From assembly GCF_004664715.2 (NCBI RefSeq), contig NC_051068.1, forward strand, positions 52,307,453 through 52,371,452: a stretch of DNA of 64,000 nt, given 5' to 3'. Position numbers and translations under genes: made by a program. Source of the stretch: Peromyscus leucopus (taxonomy: Eukaryota; Chordata; Mammalia; Rodentia; Cricetidae). Below are positions 35,301 to 47,148 of this stretch, one piece after another. The stretch's first letter is position 1, and each line of letters opens with the position of its first letter. Below the pieces are notes generated by a model, which saw only the letters and a program-made list of their open reading frames with translations, had not been told where the DNA came from and did no database searches.

Positions 35301-35348
35301 CCACAGCACAGAGCTCTCCTTCTGTCACTGGGAGCCGCATTAGCAGCT

Positions 35349-35815
35349 TCATGCTGCAGGTCCGCCTGAGGGCCGTGGACCGGACCTGTTCATTAATGGC
35401 CATGTTCTTTGTCCCTTGTGGCCGTCCTCCCCTATCCTTCCCATACTCTTTGTTGCCAGGTCTATAGTTATTGCCATTGTTCCTTGTCTTCTGCCATCTT
35501 TCCTTGAAGCTTCATGAGTCCACTTTTTAAAAAACATCATCCCATAGCATCTGTCCTTCTCTAGTTGTTCTGGGGACACTACGGGAGCCGCCATCTTTGT
35601 TCACAGCCATGCTTCAGGTTTTTATCTTTGATGGCAATGACTGGAACCCAGATCTGGTTCTTCAGGATTAGCTTCTCCATGCACTCCAGCAGTTTGCAGT
35701 TGGAGTAGGTGTTGGGATGGATCAACTCAAAGAGCTGGATCTGGTCCAGGATGCCGCTGAGTGGGTCAGTCCGGGCCTTCTGGGAAGCAGGTATGCTCCC
35801 ACAGGGCTCTAGTTG
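35349..35815 (-). pseudogene. Unidentified coding-like retrocopy fragment(s)
   Basis: On the minus strand two adjoining stretches look codon-structured. The upstream one (about 35812 down to 35615) is an uninterrupted frame including DPLSGILDQIQLFELIHPNT and LECMEKLILKNQIWVPVIAI, with C/G-biased third positions unlike the AT-rich surroundings. The downstream one starts at an ATG (35594) in the context aagATGGCGGCtcc and runs 81 codons (MAAPVVSPEQLEKDRCYGMM...), but in another frame. An alternative start 17 bases upstream hits stops within 30 codons. I do not recognise the protein. A processed pseudogene with frameshifts is the likeliest reading. A GC-rich piece of L1 3' UTR is the alternative. 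Confidence 0.35.
35587..35597 (-). promoter_or_regulatory. Perfect YY1-type motif over an ATG
   Basis: The minus strand reads aagatggcggc, an exact match to the YY1 consensus AANATGGCGGC. YY1 sites over a start codon are common at the 5' ends of housekeeping mRNAs, which fits a retrocopied first exon. Whether it is bound is unknown. Confidence 0.5.
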
Positions 35816-35821
35816 CTTGTT

Positions 35822-35975
35822 TGTTTGTCTTGTTTTTTTTTTTTGTTTTTTTTTTTTTTTTTTGTTTTTTGTTTTTAAATCATGATCCTTAAATGTTTTT
35901 TATTCTTGTTTTTATTTTTGTGTGTATGTGTTTGTCATTGTTGTTTTTTTTTTCTTTTCCTTTTTTTTTGGCCAC
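35822..35975. repeat. T-rich low-complexity tract
   Basis: Long T runs broken by single G or C, then a mixed T/TG tract. It may be the reversed poly(A) tail of an element lying to its right, or a degenerate simple repeat. Confidence 0.8.
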
Positions 35976-36109
35976 TGGGTTGCTACAAGCAGCAAAAGAG
36001 TTAAGTAAATCATCAAACGGAGCTAATTTCATAATTCAAAACTGTATCTCTGGCCTCAGGATGTAACTCAGCAGCACAGAGAAGAGGTCCAGGTCTTATT
36101 GTTAAGAAT

Positions 36110-36330
36110 CCTGAATGAAGACCTATAAGGTAACTCAGCAAGCAAAGATCCATCTCATCAAACCTGACATCCAAGTTTGAAATTTACCTGGTGGAAGAAA
36201 AGAAGCAAGTGCCACAAACTGTCCTGTGACTGCCACAGATTCATTATGGAATGGGCACACAACACAGACACATGCATGAACTCACACACTCATGCACACA
36301 CATAAAATGAATGACTAAGTAATATAGAGG
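36110..36330 (+). mobile_element. tRNA-derived SINE (B2/B4-type), diverged
   Basis: 'ggtaactcagcaagcaaaga', 'catcaaacctgacatccaag', 'cctggtggaagaaaagaagc' and 'tgtcctgtgactgccacaga', then a CA-rich stretch and an A-rich end, follow the order of old rodent tRNA-type SINEs. The 70 bp to its left may be another ID-like scrap. Confidence 0.65.
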
Positions 36331-36349
36331 TATTAAAACAATTCCGCAT

Positions 36350-36425
36350 CAAGTCAAGGATTATAGCTCATTGGTAGAGTACATATCTGTTCTTCACACA
36401 GCCCAAGATTTCATTTCCATCACAT
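36350..36425 (+). mobile_element. ID SINE relic
   Basis: 'attatagctcattggtagag' and the following 'cacagcccaagatttcattt' match the ID/BC1 layout. Diverged. Confidence 0.6.
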
Positions 36426-36635
36426 TAAATGAACAAAGGAAGTGATACCACTGTGTTTCAGTAATAATATGTGAGGTAATTCTTCAAGTGAGACTACAAA
36501 CCGATATTTATCTTTGAGAATATCCTGAAAAGGGAGAGAATTTTAAAGCAAGTGAACATCAGCCCTTGGTTAATAGTTTTAGTAGCTCTAAGGACAGAGA
36601 GTGGATCATTTAAGTACTACCAAATATACTAGCAT

Positions 36636-37228
36636 TGTTGTGCCCAGATCACAACCCCCATAGAGACCACCAAAGATGAGCATGCCAGAATGCAAAAGCA
36701 AAGTTTAATTCGGGATATCCAAAAGAGTGATACAAGCCTAAGCAGGGACTTCGTCCAACAGATCCAGAGCAGTAGAGGCTGGAGGAAGTGTCCACCTCTC
36801 TGCAAGCTCAGTTTTTAAAGGAAAAAACCACAAGGTTGCATCATTTATGGGTTCTACTACAGGTACAATTCTGATTGGCTCGATTTTAGGGACTACCTAG
36901 AAATCATGGCTTAATCTTACTTCTAAGGGAGTGGTTACCTGCCACCATTTCTCATTGGCTGTCCTCAGGTGGGGACATTTCTGTGGTCAGTTACCCTGGA
37001 AACCAGGGAGAGGACATTCCATAGTCTGTCAGTCATTACCTCATGACCACCTTGTGACTCTGTACTTTTACACTTCCTGGTTTCTGGAATCTGAACTGAC
37101 TGGTTTTAGTAGCTCATGGCCTATTCCAGTAACACATGGTCTGTACCTAAAAGGAGAAATCTTAAGCCTTAGTTTTAGAGTAAAAGCATTTTGATCTTAT
37201 TTCTAAGATGCCTCATTTTGGTCTCACA
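36636..37228 (-). mobile_element. Solo LTR, gammaretrovirus-like (ERV1), inverted copy
   Basis: Reverse-oriented relative of 4100-4656. The plus strand runs from tgttgtgcccagatc to gtctcaca, the exact inverse of that LTR's ends. CCAAT motifs, the TATA-like box and ATTAAA are recognisable. Flanking tetranucleotides gcat (36632-36635) and gcac (37229-37232) look like a 4 bp duplication with one later change. At about 593 bp it is longer than the first copy, which lacks a short stretch around 'agattaagccatgatttc'. Confidence 0.87.
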
Positions 37229-39354
37229 GCACCCCTACTGTTAGACTATAAAATCAGCTGCACTGTGCAATGAGGAAGCCAGCACTCTGACACCCATAGA
37301 GTGATATGTACCATAGCTGGGTGTGCATTTGTTAACAAGGAAATTGTACTCTCTTCAGAACTTCCAGAGGAGCTTGCTGTGTCACCTTAGGCTTTCATGA
37401 TAGGTAAGTACAGACTGATGGGTTTCTAGCTCAGAAATATAATTATTCACAGTTTTAAAGACAAGAAGATCAAGATGCCAGCACAGTCTGTCTCCAAAAA
37501 GGCCTGTTGTACTGAATGACACATGATCCTTCTTTCCTACTATGGCCTCACAGGGCCAATTTTTCTGTTGTTTTCAGAGCCATAGTAGTCTCATTAGAGT
37601 CTACAAATATGAATCATTTTATCTAAATTCTATTCTCAAGGACCATACTTTCTAGTGATCATACCAGATGATAGAGGTTCAACATTCACAGTGGTTCAAG
37701 TTTGCTTCTTAACCAATTACATTCAATCAGTTACAACAGTGTTCATTTTATTCTAATATATTATCTACAAATTGTCTCAATCCACAAAGCAATACTATAA
37801 AAGAGATTATATTAAGACACATTCTGAGTCTATAATCAATTCCGCTCAACTCCAAAGTACCATCTTAACTAATACACTGTAAAGTCATGTCAATAATGCA
37901 TCTAAATAATCAGTCTATTTAAATGTTTCGGCTACAATATTTGTTGTCAATATGGTTCATCATAAAACATTCATCTAGCAAATGCCTAGGGAATTTGCAA
38001 ATGCATATGTGTCAAAATGTTAATTAATTAAAATGAATAAAATTTAGTAGATCTATTATTATCCATGCTTGGCAATTTAGGCGAAGAAAGAATTAGGCCC
38101 TGCTCACATTGCTGCCTAATAAGTAAAACACTGGATTAATTAGTAAGAATCACAGACAGATTGCTGTTTTTTAGACATGATACATAGAAAGTCAGATTTC
38201 TGAGCATAATGGATCTGAGCTTCTGCTACAATGTTAGGGTGTAATATTAATAAAGCATGGTTATAGCTGTTTCATATACAATCTAGGGTTTGTATGGGTG
38301 CATGAATGCAAATATTTGCATAATATATGATATATAGAGAAGTCAGAAATAAGATTCAAGGACTGAAAAAGAAATACACACAAATAATTGATAAAACAGC
38401 TGAAAAAAGTATTCCTGTCCCTATTTTACACACTAGAGTAGGAGCTTTTCTCTTGGGATGTATATAATTTGCTATCTTAGCTGCTAATCAATACACTAGG
38501 TACTATACTTTTTCTGATACATGTTTATGGATTTGTTTCCTGAACTGAAATAATACACAACATCCTACAATTTCAACCCAAAGGGTGAAATGAATAGAAG
38601 ACCCAAGAGCTCCATCCTCATTCTTTAGAAGCTAGTCCCTAGGCCAAATGGAAATAGAGAAGAGGCCACAAAAGGAAAATAGAATAAGCAAGGAGCTCTA
38701 TATAGTATATTGCTTGATTTTTCTTGGCTTGCTAGCTCATCTCATTGGAGTATGTTATTAATGAAGTCCAGATTTCAAGTCAATTGCCATAGGGAACAGT
38801 TAACCTAGCTCAATTTCATGGCTTCCAACCAAATAATTTCTGTTGGTCAAAAGATCAGTCAGGAGAGAAAGGCTTAGAGAAAATTTGTTTCTACAACCAT
38901 GGGAAACAAACTCACACTACTGTGAAACTATGGGGCCTCATTTTAATTACATGAGAGTGAGAGAACACAAAATTCTGAGACATGAAATTGAGGTCAATAA
39001 GTGGGTAATAATAAGTAAGAGAAAAAGCTAAAACAAGGAAATGAATGTAGGTGAGAGGATTGCAGTGGTAAAGAGCAGACAATTGCTTCATTATTTACTC
39101 AATCAATCCAGACAGAGCTTCTCTTCTCCTTATAATTGGGTTCTAAGCCCTCATAGAAATGGAATCCATTTTAAATAAGAGCATGGAAGTTTAGAACAAA
39201 CACTTGCTCATATCAACTATAGAACAATAACAGAAACTGTTACAGAAATGCCTTATTGTAATGGAGAATTTTCAAGCGTCTCCAGCATATACCAGTATCT
39301 TAAGGGATTCACCTCTTACAATACTCAACACATCTATATAGGAAAGATATGATG
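37229..39354. other. Unassigned DNA
   Basis: About 2.1 kb with no named repeat. A section around 38.0-38.2 kb combines TTAATTAATTAA-type motifs with balanced, non-repetitive sequence and could be a conserved noncoding element. No test is possible here. Confidence 0.4.
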
Positions 39355-39785
39355 GTGGTATTTGATTGTCAACTTGATTAGATTGACAAATGCCTAGGAT
39401 ATCAGTAAAACATAGCTCTGGATATGTATCTGTGAGGTCATTGATAGAGACAAGGGTCTGACATAATGAACAGTTCAGTCGATTGATAGACCTAAAATTG
39501 GAATAGACTGTTGAGAAGTAGTGGAACTTTGGAAAGTGGGGCTGGTTGAAGGAGATAGGTCACTAAGTGAAAGGACTCCAGGTTATTTTTCATCTATTCC
39601 CTTCTCTTGCTGCTCCACCCTGTTTGTTAGCTGACAGGGTGAGCCGTTCTATTTCTCCATGCCTTCCCTAATATGACTGACTAAACCCTCGGAGATCATA
39701 ACCTCATGTATTCCCTCTCCTCTATTAAGATTTTTATAAAGTGGTCCATAACCATGACATCAAAAGATCAGTACAACCTGAAGTA
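39355..39785 (+). mobile_element. Old interspersed repeat, DNA-transposon-like
   Basis: It starts with 'ttgattgtcaacttgattag' and ends with 'ttataaagtggtccataacc'. The internal order (including 'ctgacagggtgagccgttct') resembles old mammalian non-autonomous elements beginning 'gtcaacttgac'. Family assignment is tentative and edges are approximate. Confidence 0.4.
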
Positions 39786-40845
39786 TTCTATCCTTTTCCT
39801 AACTGACATTTAGAATTTGGTTTTATGATATTTTCAGAGAAATACAAGGGGGGAAAAGCAGAGCTTATGAGTAAATCCTCATTATACCCCAGTGAAAGAA
39901 AAATATAGAGTAAGAAAAGTGAATGAGTCACCTCTAGCAGAATGAGTTGGTTCTTTGTGAATCAAAAGCATACATCCCACAGTTGGAAATGGACCATTGT
40001 CCCTTTGAGCCTGAAACTCTGGCTACTCTTCTCATTTCAATCTATTTTATCCACAGACAAACAATCCATGTCATTTCAGCCTCTCATTTCAAGAGAAGCA
40101 AGGGCTTTCTAGACAATTCAAAGGAACTCTCATGGCAGGAATTCTATTCAGAAGCTCTGCAGCTTGTTCCAAGGTTCTGAGGACTTCTACGTTTATTTAG
40201 GAAACAGGAAACAATAGATCAGTTACAATGCTCCTCTTTCTTCCTTCTTGAAACACCTATTAGTAACATTTGATAGAAAATTCCAATATAGATAATTATC
40301 CAAATGATAACATATAAATAAAAAACAGTTGTCTTAATATTAGGTTTCTCTTGAATGACAGTGATGCCCAGGGATTCAGCTTCATTTTGTTACAGAGTCC
40401 GCTTAGCCATTTTCAATTCTCAGTAGAAGAGACACACGTCTTTACTGTGGCAAGTGTGAAAGCAAAGAGTCAGGCAATTAACCAGTGATCCTCTGGTTAC
40501 AGGGAAAATGCTCTAACAGTACATGTCATCTTTCGGTAATAGAGCCATTGGTGTGTTTGTCACAGTTTTATTTCCTGCTCTGTGTTCATTTTAATTACTT
40601 TCATTTGAATACCCAGACTTAATCTTTCCCCGGTATAGGCCTTACTGATCAGAATATTTGATTCATTAACCTTTCAAAGAATTACAACATTTTATTTATA
40701 TGCTAACTTTCAGAAACTAGTTCCTGTGAAGAAACTGCAAGTGCCAAGGCCGGCTATTATGATACTTTAAGTATTTTAGGAACATGAAATAAAAAGTATT
40801 GCTCAATCAACCTGACCAGCACCAAGGGCCACAGCAGTGCTCTTA
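39786..40845. other. Unassigned DNA
   Basis: No repeat named and no coding sequence. The stretch 40.35-40.75 kb is non-repetitive and of mixed composition. Confidence 0.4.
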
Positions 40846-40859
40846 CGCCCCCTAATGGC
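40846..40859 (-). promoter_or_regulatory. Candidate CTCF-binding motif
   Basis: The minus strand reads gccattagggggcg. Against the CTCF core CCASYAGRGGGCR only one position differs (T at the S). It lies outside any SINE I can see, in non-repetitive sequence. Confidence 0.5.
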
Positions 40860-41100
40860 TTGTTACTTCTGTTACTCAAGAAACAAATTGAAGTCTCATC
40901 ATTTTTGGATAACAGAAAAATATACAACGTTTTCATTTAATTTTACTTATTTATTTACTCATCTGTTTTTATGTCTTTTTAATCACTTCATCTTCCCATG
41001 TTGTTTTCAACCTTTCCAGTCATAAATGAAGATATATTCATATGTACACATGCTAATGGAAAATATGTATCTAGTTTCCCTTTTGACTTGAAGTTGAAAA
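40860..41100. other. Unassigned DNA
   Basis: Nothing recognised. Confidence 0.4.
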
Positions 41101-41118
41101 ACAAACAAACAAACAAAA
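41101..41118. repeat. (CAAA)n microsatellite
   Basis: Short run of CAAA units directly before a SINE. Confidence 0.85.
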
Positions 41119-41122
41119 AACA

Positions 41123-41346
41123 GACTATAAAGATGCCTAAGTGGTTAAGGCAGTGGCTGTTCTTCTTGACGACAGAGACTAGATTTCTAGAACCCACAGT
41201 GTGATGCTCTACTGTCTGTAACTTCAGTTCCAGGGAAACTGACGCCCTACCCTCTCCTTGCCTCCTCAGGCATTGCATAAAGGTGGGGCACAAAACGTGC
41301 AGGGAAACATCCATACAAATAAAAATAAAACACAAAACTTAAAAAT
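41123..41346 (+). mobile_element. B2/B3-type SINE
   Basis: The sense element has head 'gatgcctaagtggttaaggc', then 'cagtggctgttcttcttgac', 'ctgtctgtaacttcagttcc', 'cctcctcaggcattgcataa' and an A-rich tail ('aaataaaaataaaacac'). Moderate divergence. Confidence 0.82.
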
Positions 41347-41616
41347 CAATGACAAGATTTAAGAGAGGGTATTTTTCATTGTTTAACATAAAGTTTATGT
41401 ATACATTTATACATTGATATTTGACAATCAGTGATCAGATAATGCACAAGGCCTTTTGTTTTACAATATGAATATGTTTATGTGTTGCAAAAAAAAATAG
41501 AGATTTTTTTCAATCAAAAACCCCTAAGATTGAATCAATGGAGTTTTTCAGCCATATTTATCACATCCAACCAAATATATACATGAAAGTTATTTTCTAT
41601 TTTATAAATGGTATGG

Positions 41617-41797
41617 CTTACAATTCTTTTTGTTTGTTTGTTTTGTTTTGTTTTTTTGAGACAGGGTTTCTCTGTCTCCAGATCTCGCTCTGGGGACCAG
41701 GCTGGCCTCAAACTCACAAAGATCTGCCTGCCTCTGCCTCCCGCGTGCTGGGATTAAAGGCGTGCGCCACCACCGCTTGGCTTGACTTACAATTCTT
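41617..41797 (-). mobile_element. B1 SINE
   Basis: Reversed B1 with a TTTG-rich left edge (complement of the tail) and a body from 'gagacagggtttctctgtct' to 'ggcgtgcgccaccaccgctt'. The duplication cttacaattctt is perfect (41617-41628 and 41786-41797). Its 'ctccagatctcgctctgggg' middle differs from the 'cttggtagccc' subtype of the other young copies. Confidence 0.95.
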
Positions 41798-42784
41798 ATT
41801 ATACATCATTGTTAATGTTTTTTTTTTAATTCCTGAAATTTTATTGACATTTAGAAGTTATTTCCAATCACAATTCTCTTAACAAACTTGTTTTAAAATT
41901 TTAAAATAGCACAACATGGCCACTTGTCAATTACCATTCCAGAAGTGAAGACACATGGCCCCTTATTCATGATGGTTTTAGTGAAGAATTTTCAGATTTA
42001 TAAGATTGCCAAAGCTACATGCATTCATAAGAGACTATACTTTAGGGTTTGACCTTTTCCAAAGGTAACAATGTTTTCCTTGAAATGTTGAGGACCATGT
42101 GAAGCACAGCTTGGGGCTAGGCCCGTTGTTAAGAGGTTGCATGACCCATACACCACAGCATGCTGAGTTGCTGAGCTTGGGTTACCTAGATGTGTCAAAT
42201 GATTTTTTTATACTTAATTTTTTTAAACTCATAGTTTTTCCCATGTTAATTAAGCATTCTACCATTGGGCAAGCTAAACCTTACTCTAATCCTTACACAT
42301 ATTTTCAACTCAGGATTTTTTCAGTCTAGCCGTAAGTTAAATGAGATGTAACACTATGGTAAGTTGAGAAAAATCTGTGTAAATATAGTCCTTGGTATTT
42401 AATATTTGTGCTGTAATTACTCTCTTTAACTCAATTTGACCATTTTTTTCTGGAGTAGAAAACCCAATTCACACATCTATAAAGGTTTCTTAATTTATGA
42501 AAGTGATGAACAAAAATAAATTGAGATTCTTTTTATGTGTACCCTTGTACATGATTGCAAATATATTATGTCTAAATGCTGTATTTGAACACTAAGACAC
42601 CAGGCCTAATTCTTCTCAGTTAAGGATCTTTTGAATTGAAATCTCTGTCAAAACATTTTAGTAATTTGAACTAAGGTACATACAGTATGTAAACATTTTG
42701 TTATATAAATTATTCCAAAAATCTGTAGCTTCAATTGCAATGTTATATCAATGGAAAAAAATTCACATGCAAATATTCAAACAT
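41798..42784. other. Unassigned AT-rich DNA
   Basis: Nothing recognised in about 1 kb. Confidence 0.45.
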
Positions 42785-42900
42785 TTATCTTTTTATATTT
42801 AAATAATTTCACATGCAGTGTATTTTGACCATATTATTTCCCTTCTTCCAACTCCTCCAAGATCTTCCCTATCTCCATACTCATACAAACTTACGTTCTT
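42785..42900 (-). mobile_element. L1 3' UTR scrap
   Basis: 'gcagtgtattttgaccatat' followed by 'cttccaactcctccaagatc' is the reversed terminal part of an Lx-type L1 3' UTR. Very short. Confidence 0.6.
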
Positions 42901-45579
42901 TCTCTCTGTTTTTACCCATTTGTGTGTTTGTGTGTTTTAAGTATAGTTGGACAATATTTGTCAAATTAACAGAATGAACAAAATTCAAACATCCAGAGAA
43001 ATTCTCAGGAAATGGCTCTTTCTACAATTGCATTGAAGGGAAGTACACTGGATGTCAGCATCTTTGGCTGGGCTGCCACTCCTCACGAAGCAGCTTTGAT
43101 TGACCAGTAATGGGGATGAGAAGAGAAGACACACAGAGGCAGAGAGCACTCCTGAACAGAAACTTTCAGAGGAATCCATAAAGAACTGAAGCCACAATAC
43201 TTGAAATACTATGAGAATCATAGCCAAAATCTCTAGATAAATCTGCTTCAAGTATTCAAAGCAAATTATACACACATTCAAACTTCATAGGAGGAAGGAG
43301 ACACATCTTGAATATGTAAATTCCGCCAACAAGTAATTTGAAAGCATTTACTATAGTTTCTTCAAAAACTGGAAAGAGAGAAACAATTGAGTTGTTTGAG
43401 CTCAGAGATTAGGATTATCCTTTAGCAGAAAGTTAAATTATTTAATAAAAACACTTTTGGCAATGACAATGGATTTTTAAGATGCTTTGAATAAACCTTA
43501 AAAGGTTAACTGCTTTTGAAATACTGCCTTTCTGACCTGCTGAAACTTGGACCTCAAACATATTTTGTAAGCCATATCATATAACATTTACATGTTTGTA
43601 CTTCCATGCTTGGAGTGTGTGATTAACTATAACAAATAGGGGAAGAAATTATGGAATTTGTCACCCTCTACATATATTTTCATAGAGATATACACAGGTA
43701 AACATATATTATAGGAGATTACAAAATTATTACCATAGTAAAACATTATCTGCCCTTCAGACACAGAACATACATATATATTGTGAAGCATAGATGCAAA
43801 TTATCTTTGTAGAATACCTTTTAACATAAAAGATAGCAAAAGACTATACCAACAGCGGGTAAATAGCTATAAACACACCGTACACATAACAGTACTAACT
43901 AGCTAGGCTTTTATAAGCTCTTACTTTTTCTTTGCACCACTCTCAATAATTTACATGCAACTTGCAATACCTTATTAAAATCATTCCCCAAAAAAGAGGT
44001 CATGGTGCAGATAAAACAAACAAAAATGGAGTCTTAAAGAATTAGAATATTTTGGTCAGTTTAACACTTTTAAACAGAGCAAAAGAAGAATGAGCTTTGT
44101 CAATGTACACGATATCGCTCAACTAAATAGAACATGTGAAGCCCAATGCTATGTGCAATAAATATTTTCTAATGGAAAATTTAGGCATCTTATGTGCTTG
44201 ACACCAAATTTACACTCCTCAAGCAGCCTAAGAGCGATTGCCAACCAAAGACATTATATGTCATTTTATCTCAAAGATGTGGTCAGAATGGTTCTCAACA
44301 AATGATTATGGCACTATGTGGAAACCTAGTTTACTGTTTTCTTCTGTTTATTTTAAATACCATCTAGCAGCAGAATTTACTTATTTCCACGTGGTATTTT
44401 TCTAAGCTTTGCACAACATCATAGTATTATTGACAAATTTTCATCATTTCATGACAGAATGATGTAAGAACTCATTCCTAAATTTGTAATATGCTGCCTG
44501 AGGGCAATCAGAGCACCAAATTTCAATAATAATCAATTTCATCTTCCTGTAACAAGTTTCTGAACCCATTTAAGTAACAGGTTTCTGAAGTATTGGGTCA
44601 ATTAATTCCCCAAGTTCATTAATGTGGTAGCAAATATGCAGTGCAAAATACTGGACAGCTAATGTGTTATAAAATTAACAAGAGAGGGAGAGGAAGTCCA
44701 ATCTGATAATAGATTAGTATTTTCAGTCTAAAAGGAGAATTATTATTAGTCTTTGAAAAGTTCTTATTTTTTAGCACAGAGTCTTTAGTCATGAAATGCT
44801 AATGCTATATTTAACTGCAAAGTTCTTTTGACATGCATCAAGTTCAAAGGGAACAGTCTGTGCCTAGCACATAGCAATGGAAAATGTCCTACATCATATA
44901 AAATGATAATGACTGAATTCTGAAAGCACAGTTAACCTAAATAACCAGATAAATTACAACAAGTTGCCTTTGAAGAATACAATGCACAGCATGTTTTTTC
45001 TACCCATATACAAACCTGTGCCAAATTTCTGTTTACACATTATGGTAGTCATGACCAGGTATGTCTGGCCTATATTTCTCTTCTAATCATTCCTGAGTCT
45101 GTCCAACCTAGTAGAAAGGAAAAAGTAGCAATTTTCATTCATGCAAACACTTAAAATTCTTCAAAATATAAAGGTTCTTCATGTACAATATCAATTTGAA
45201 AATTTCTTTTCAGCTTAGATGTTGTACCAACATCCTTACTTTCTGTGACACTGACAGAGTGAAGTAAGTTGGCCTTCATGAATTGAGTTTGGGACCTCTT
45301 TATAATCAACACAATGTCCACAGACCTTCTTCTCTGGTGTAATGCTTTAAGCCATACAACCCATGCTTTATGGAGTGGCACTGTCTTGTTCTCCCTTGTT
45401 AAATGAGGTGCAATGACTATCCAAAAAAGAATGACCTTAGTCACTTAGGGACTAGACAAATGTATTGCTAAGATAACAGAAGAGATGGACAGAGAGCCAA
45501 CTCCACTCTTTAAGCCTTGCAGAGCTCAACATTTCATTCAAATGGACATCTTACAAGTATTTATATTTGGTAATTATTT
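42901..45579. other. Unassigned DNA, largest repeat-poor stretch
   Basis: About 2.7 kb without any repeat I can name. It includes a segment at 44.50-44.72 kb with ATTAATTCC/TAATAATCAATTT-type motifs that would suit a conserved enhancer. A 97-codon minus-strand frame (45151-45444) has no recognisable domain. Confidence 0.4.
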
Positions 45580-45935
45580 CATAACAAAATACCAAAGACA
45601 TACTGCTCTCAGCATCAGAATCTTATCTTCAGACATGTGTGGCAAATAGAACCTCAAAATAAAAAAGTTTGCTCCCTCTAATTGATTAAAAGGATGCTTT
45701 TGTCCCAGGCCTTTCTCCTGGACTGGATTTTGCCATCTCCTCTTTGTACCTTTATGTGGTCATTTAGAGATACATGGCTCTGCCCAGATGTCTTCTTTCC
45801 TCCAGGACACTAAAGTCTATAATGAACAGTAAGTCACACAAGTAATGATTCTTGAAAACCCTGCCTCTAAGAATGGTTACATTCTGAGTATCAAGATGTC
45901 ATAACATCAGCATATGTATTTTGCAGAGATGAATA
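45580..45935 (-). mobile_element. Ancient MaLR-type LTR relic
   Basis: 'ccctgcctctaagaatggtt', 'acattctgagtatcaagatg' and 'atcagcatatgtattttgca' follow the reversed order of a mammalian ERVL-MaLR LTR (MST/MLT1-like). The left end 'taacaaaataccaaagacat' fits its 3' edge. Strongly diverged, so it predates rodents. Confidence 0.45.
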
Positions 45936-46974
45936 CACAAATGAGAAAATAAATGATTATTCACAATTGCAAGACAACATTGGAAATTTTCTTGGTTTTA
46001 CTATCTAATAAAATGATCAAACCACTGAAATAAGAATAATTTGCTTTAAAAATTGCTTAAAGTAAATATAATGACTATCCTTCCTAAATCACAGAACTAA
46101 AATGTTTACAAGCAAGAGTGTTCAGGAGAATTTGAGTAGTGAATACAGGGACTATATCCACTTAGCTAACTGAAGAAAAACTTTAGGTCTGATAAAGATT
46201 TCGGGGGAAGTCTTTGAAAAAATGTAGGTTCTCATATTTTTTTTATTTTCAAAATAATTAGAAAACCATACATAGACACATACTTATATATAATAAAAAT
46301 TATATTGGAAAATGATGGTGATTTGAAGAAAACAGTTATATCTCATAGTTTACATTGGAAGATGTTTCTAGTGGATAATTCTAGCTATCTGATGAGGATT
46401 AAAATGCTAATATATTAGTCTTAGTCCTTATTTTCAATGTGAAATAGCTAAGAATAATTTATGCTCATAGGGACTAGAATCTGTGTTCTTAAAATATCAT
46501 TCTGGATCATTGGAATGATCTAAATGGTTTTTAAACACTATCATAGACTATCTATATTCACTGTAGAAAATATTTTTAGAACCATTGCAGCAGTAATTTG
46601 AATCAAAGAAACACTCTCTTCCTGTACACAAAATCATATTTGGTGAGCCTGACATTTCTAGGTCTCTGCTAGCCACAACATCATGAGTGTATTATGTTTA
46701 AAATCATCATCAGATAGGATTCAGAGAGCATTTTTCAACTATACCAAACTTAACCACTTCTAGCAAAATTACTTTATGAAAATTATGTAAACTTCCTAGC
46801 ATTTCATATTATTCATTTGAAAAATTGAAAATATAAACTCTCCACAGGAACCACAGAACTTTGTAGGTCAGAAAGTAGCACAGGTATGACATAGAGAGAG
46901 ACACAAATGCAGACACACACAGACAAACACACTTCATCCCTGAGCCTTGTGGAATGCCATACAGTGATGTTCAG
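45936..46974. other. Unassigned AT-rich DNA
   Basis: Nothing recognised apart from a short CA-rich patch at 46905-46931. Confidence 0.45.
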
Positions 46975-47148
46975 TGTTAGTTATCAAAACCTGATAACAT
47001 CCAGGATAACCAGGAAGATGAACCTCTGAGTATACATAGGGGATTATTTTGATTAGGTTCATCAATGTGGAAGAGCCATTGAATTGTGAGTGGGACTATT
47101 TCCCAAGCAAAGGATTCTGGATAGGTGGACAAAGTAATCTTAGTGTCT

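Noticed and set aside
33083..36425. tRNA-like segments (for example 'ctcattggtagag', 'ctcagtaggagag')
   Set aside because: They are ID or B2-type SINE heads with many mutations. None folds into a complete cloverleaf with a full set of tRNA arms.
45151..45444. 97-codon minus-strand frame in repeat-poor DNA
   Set aside because: No recognisable domain, no favourable start context and no splice-like structure around it. This length is expected by chance in 64 kb.
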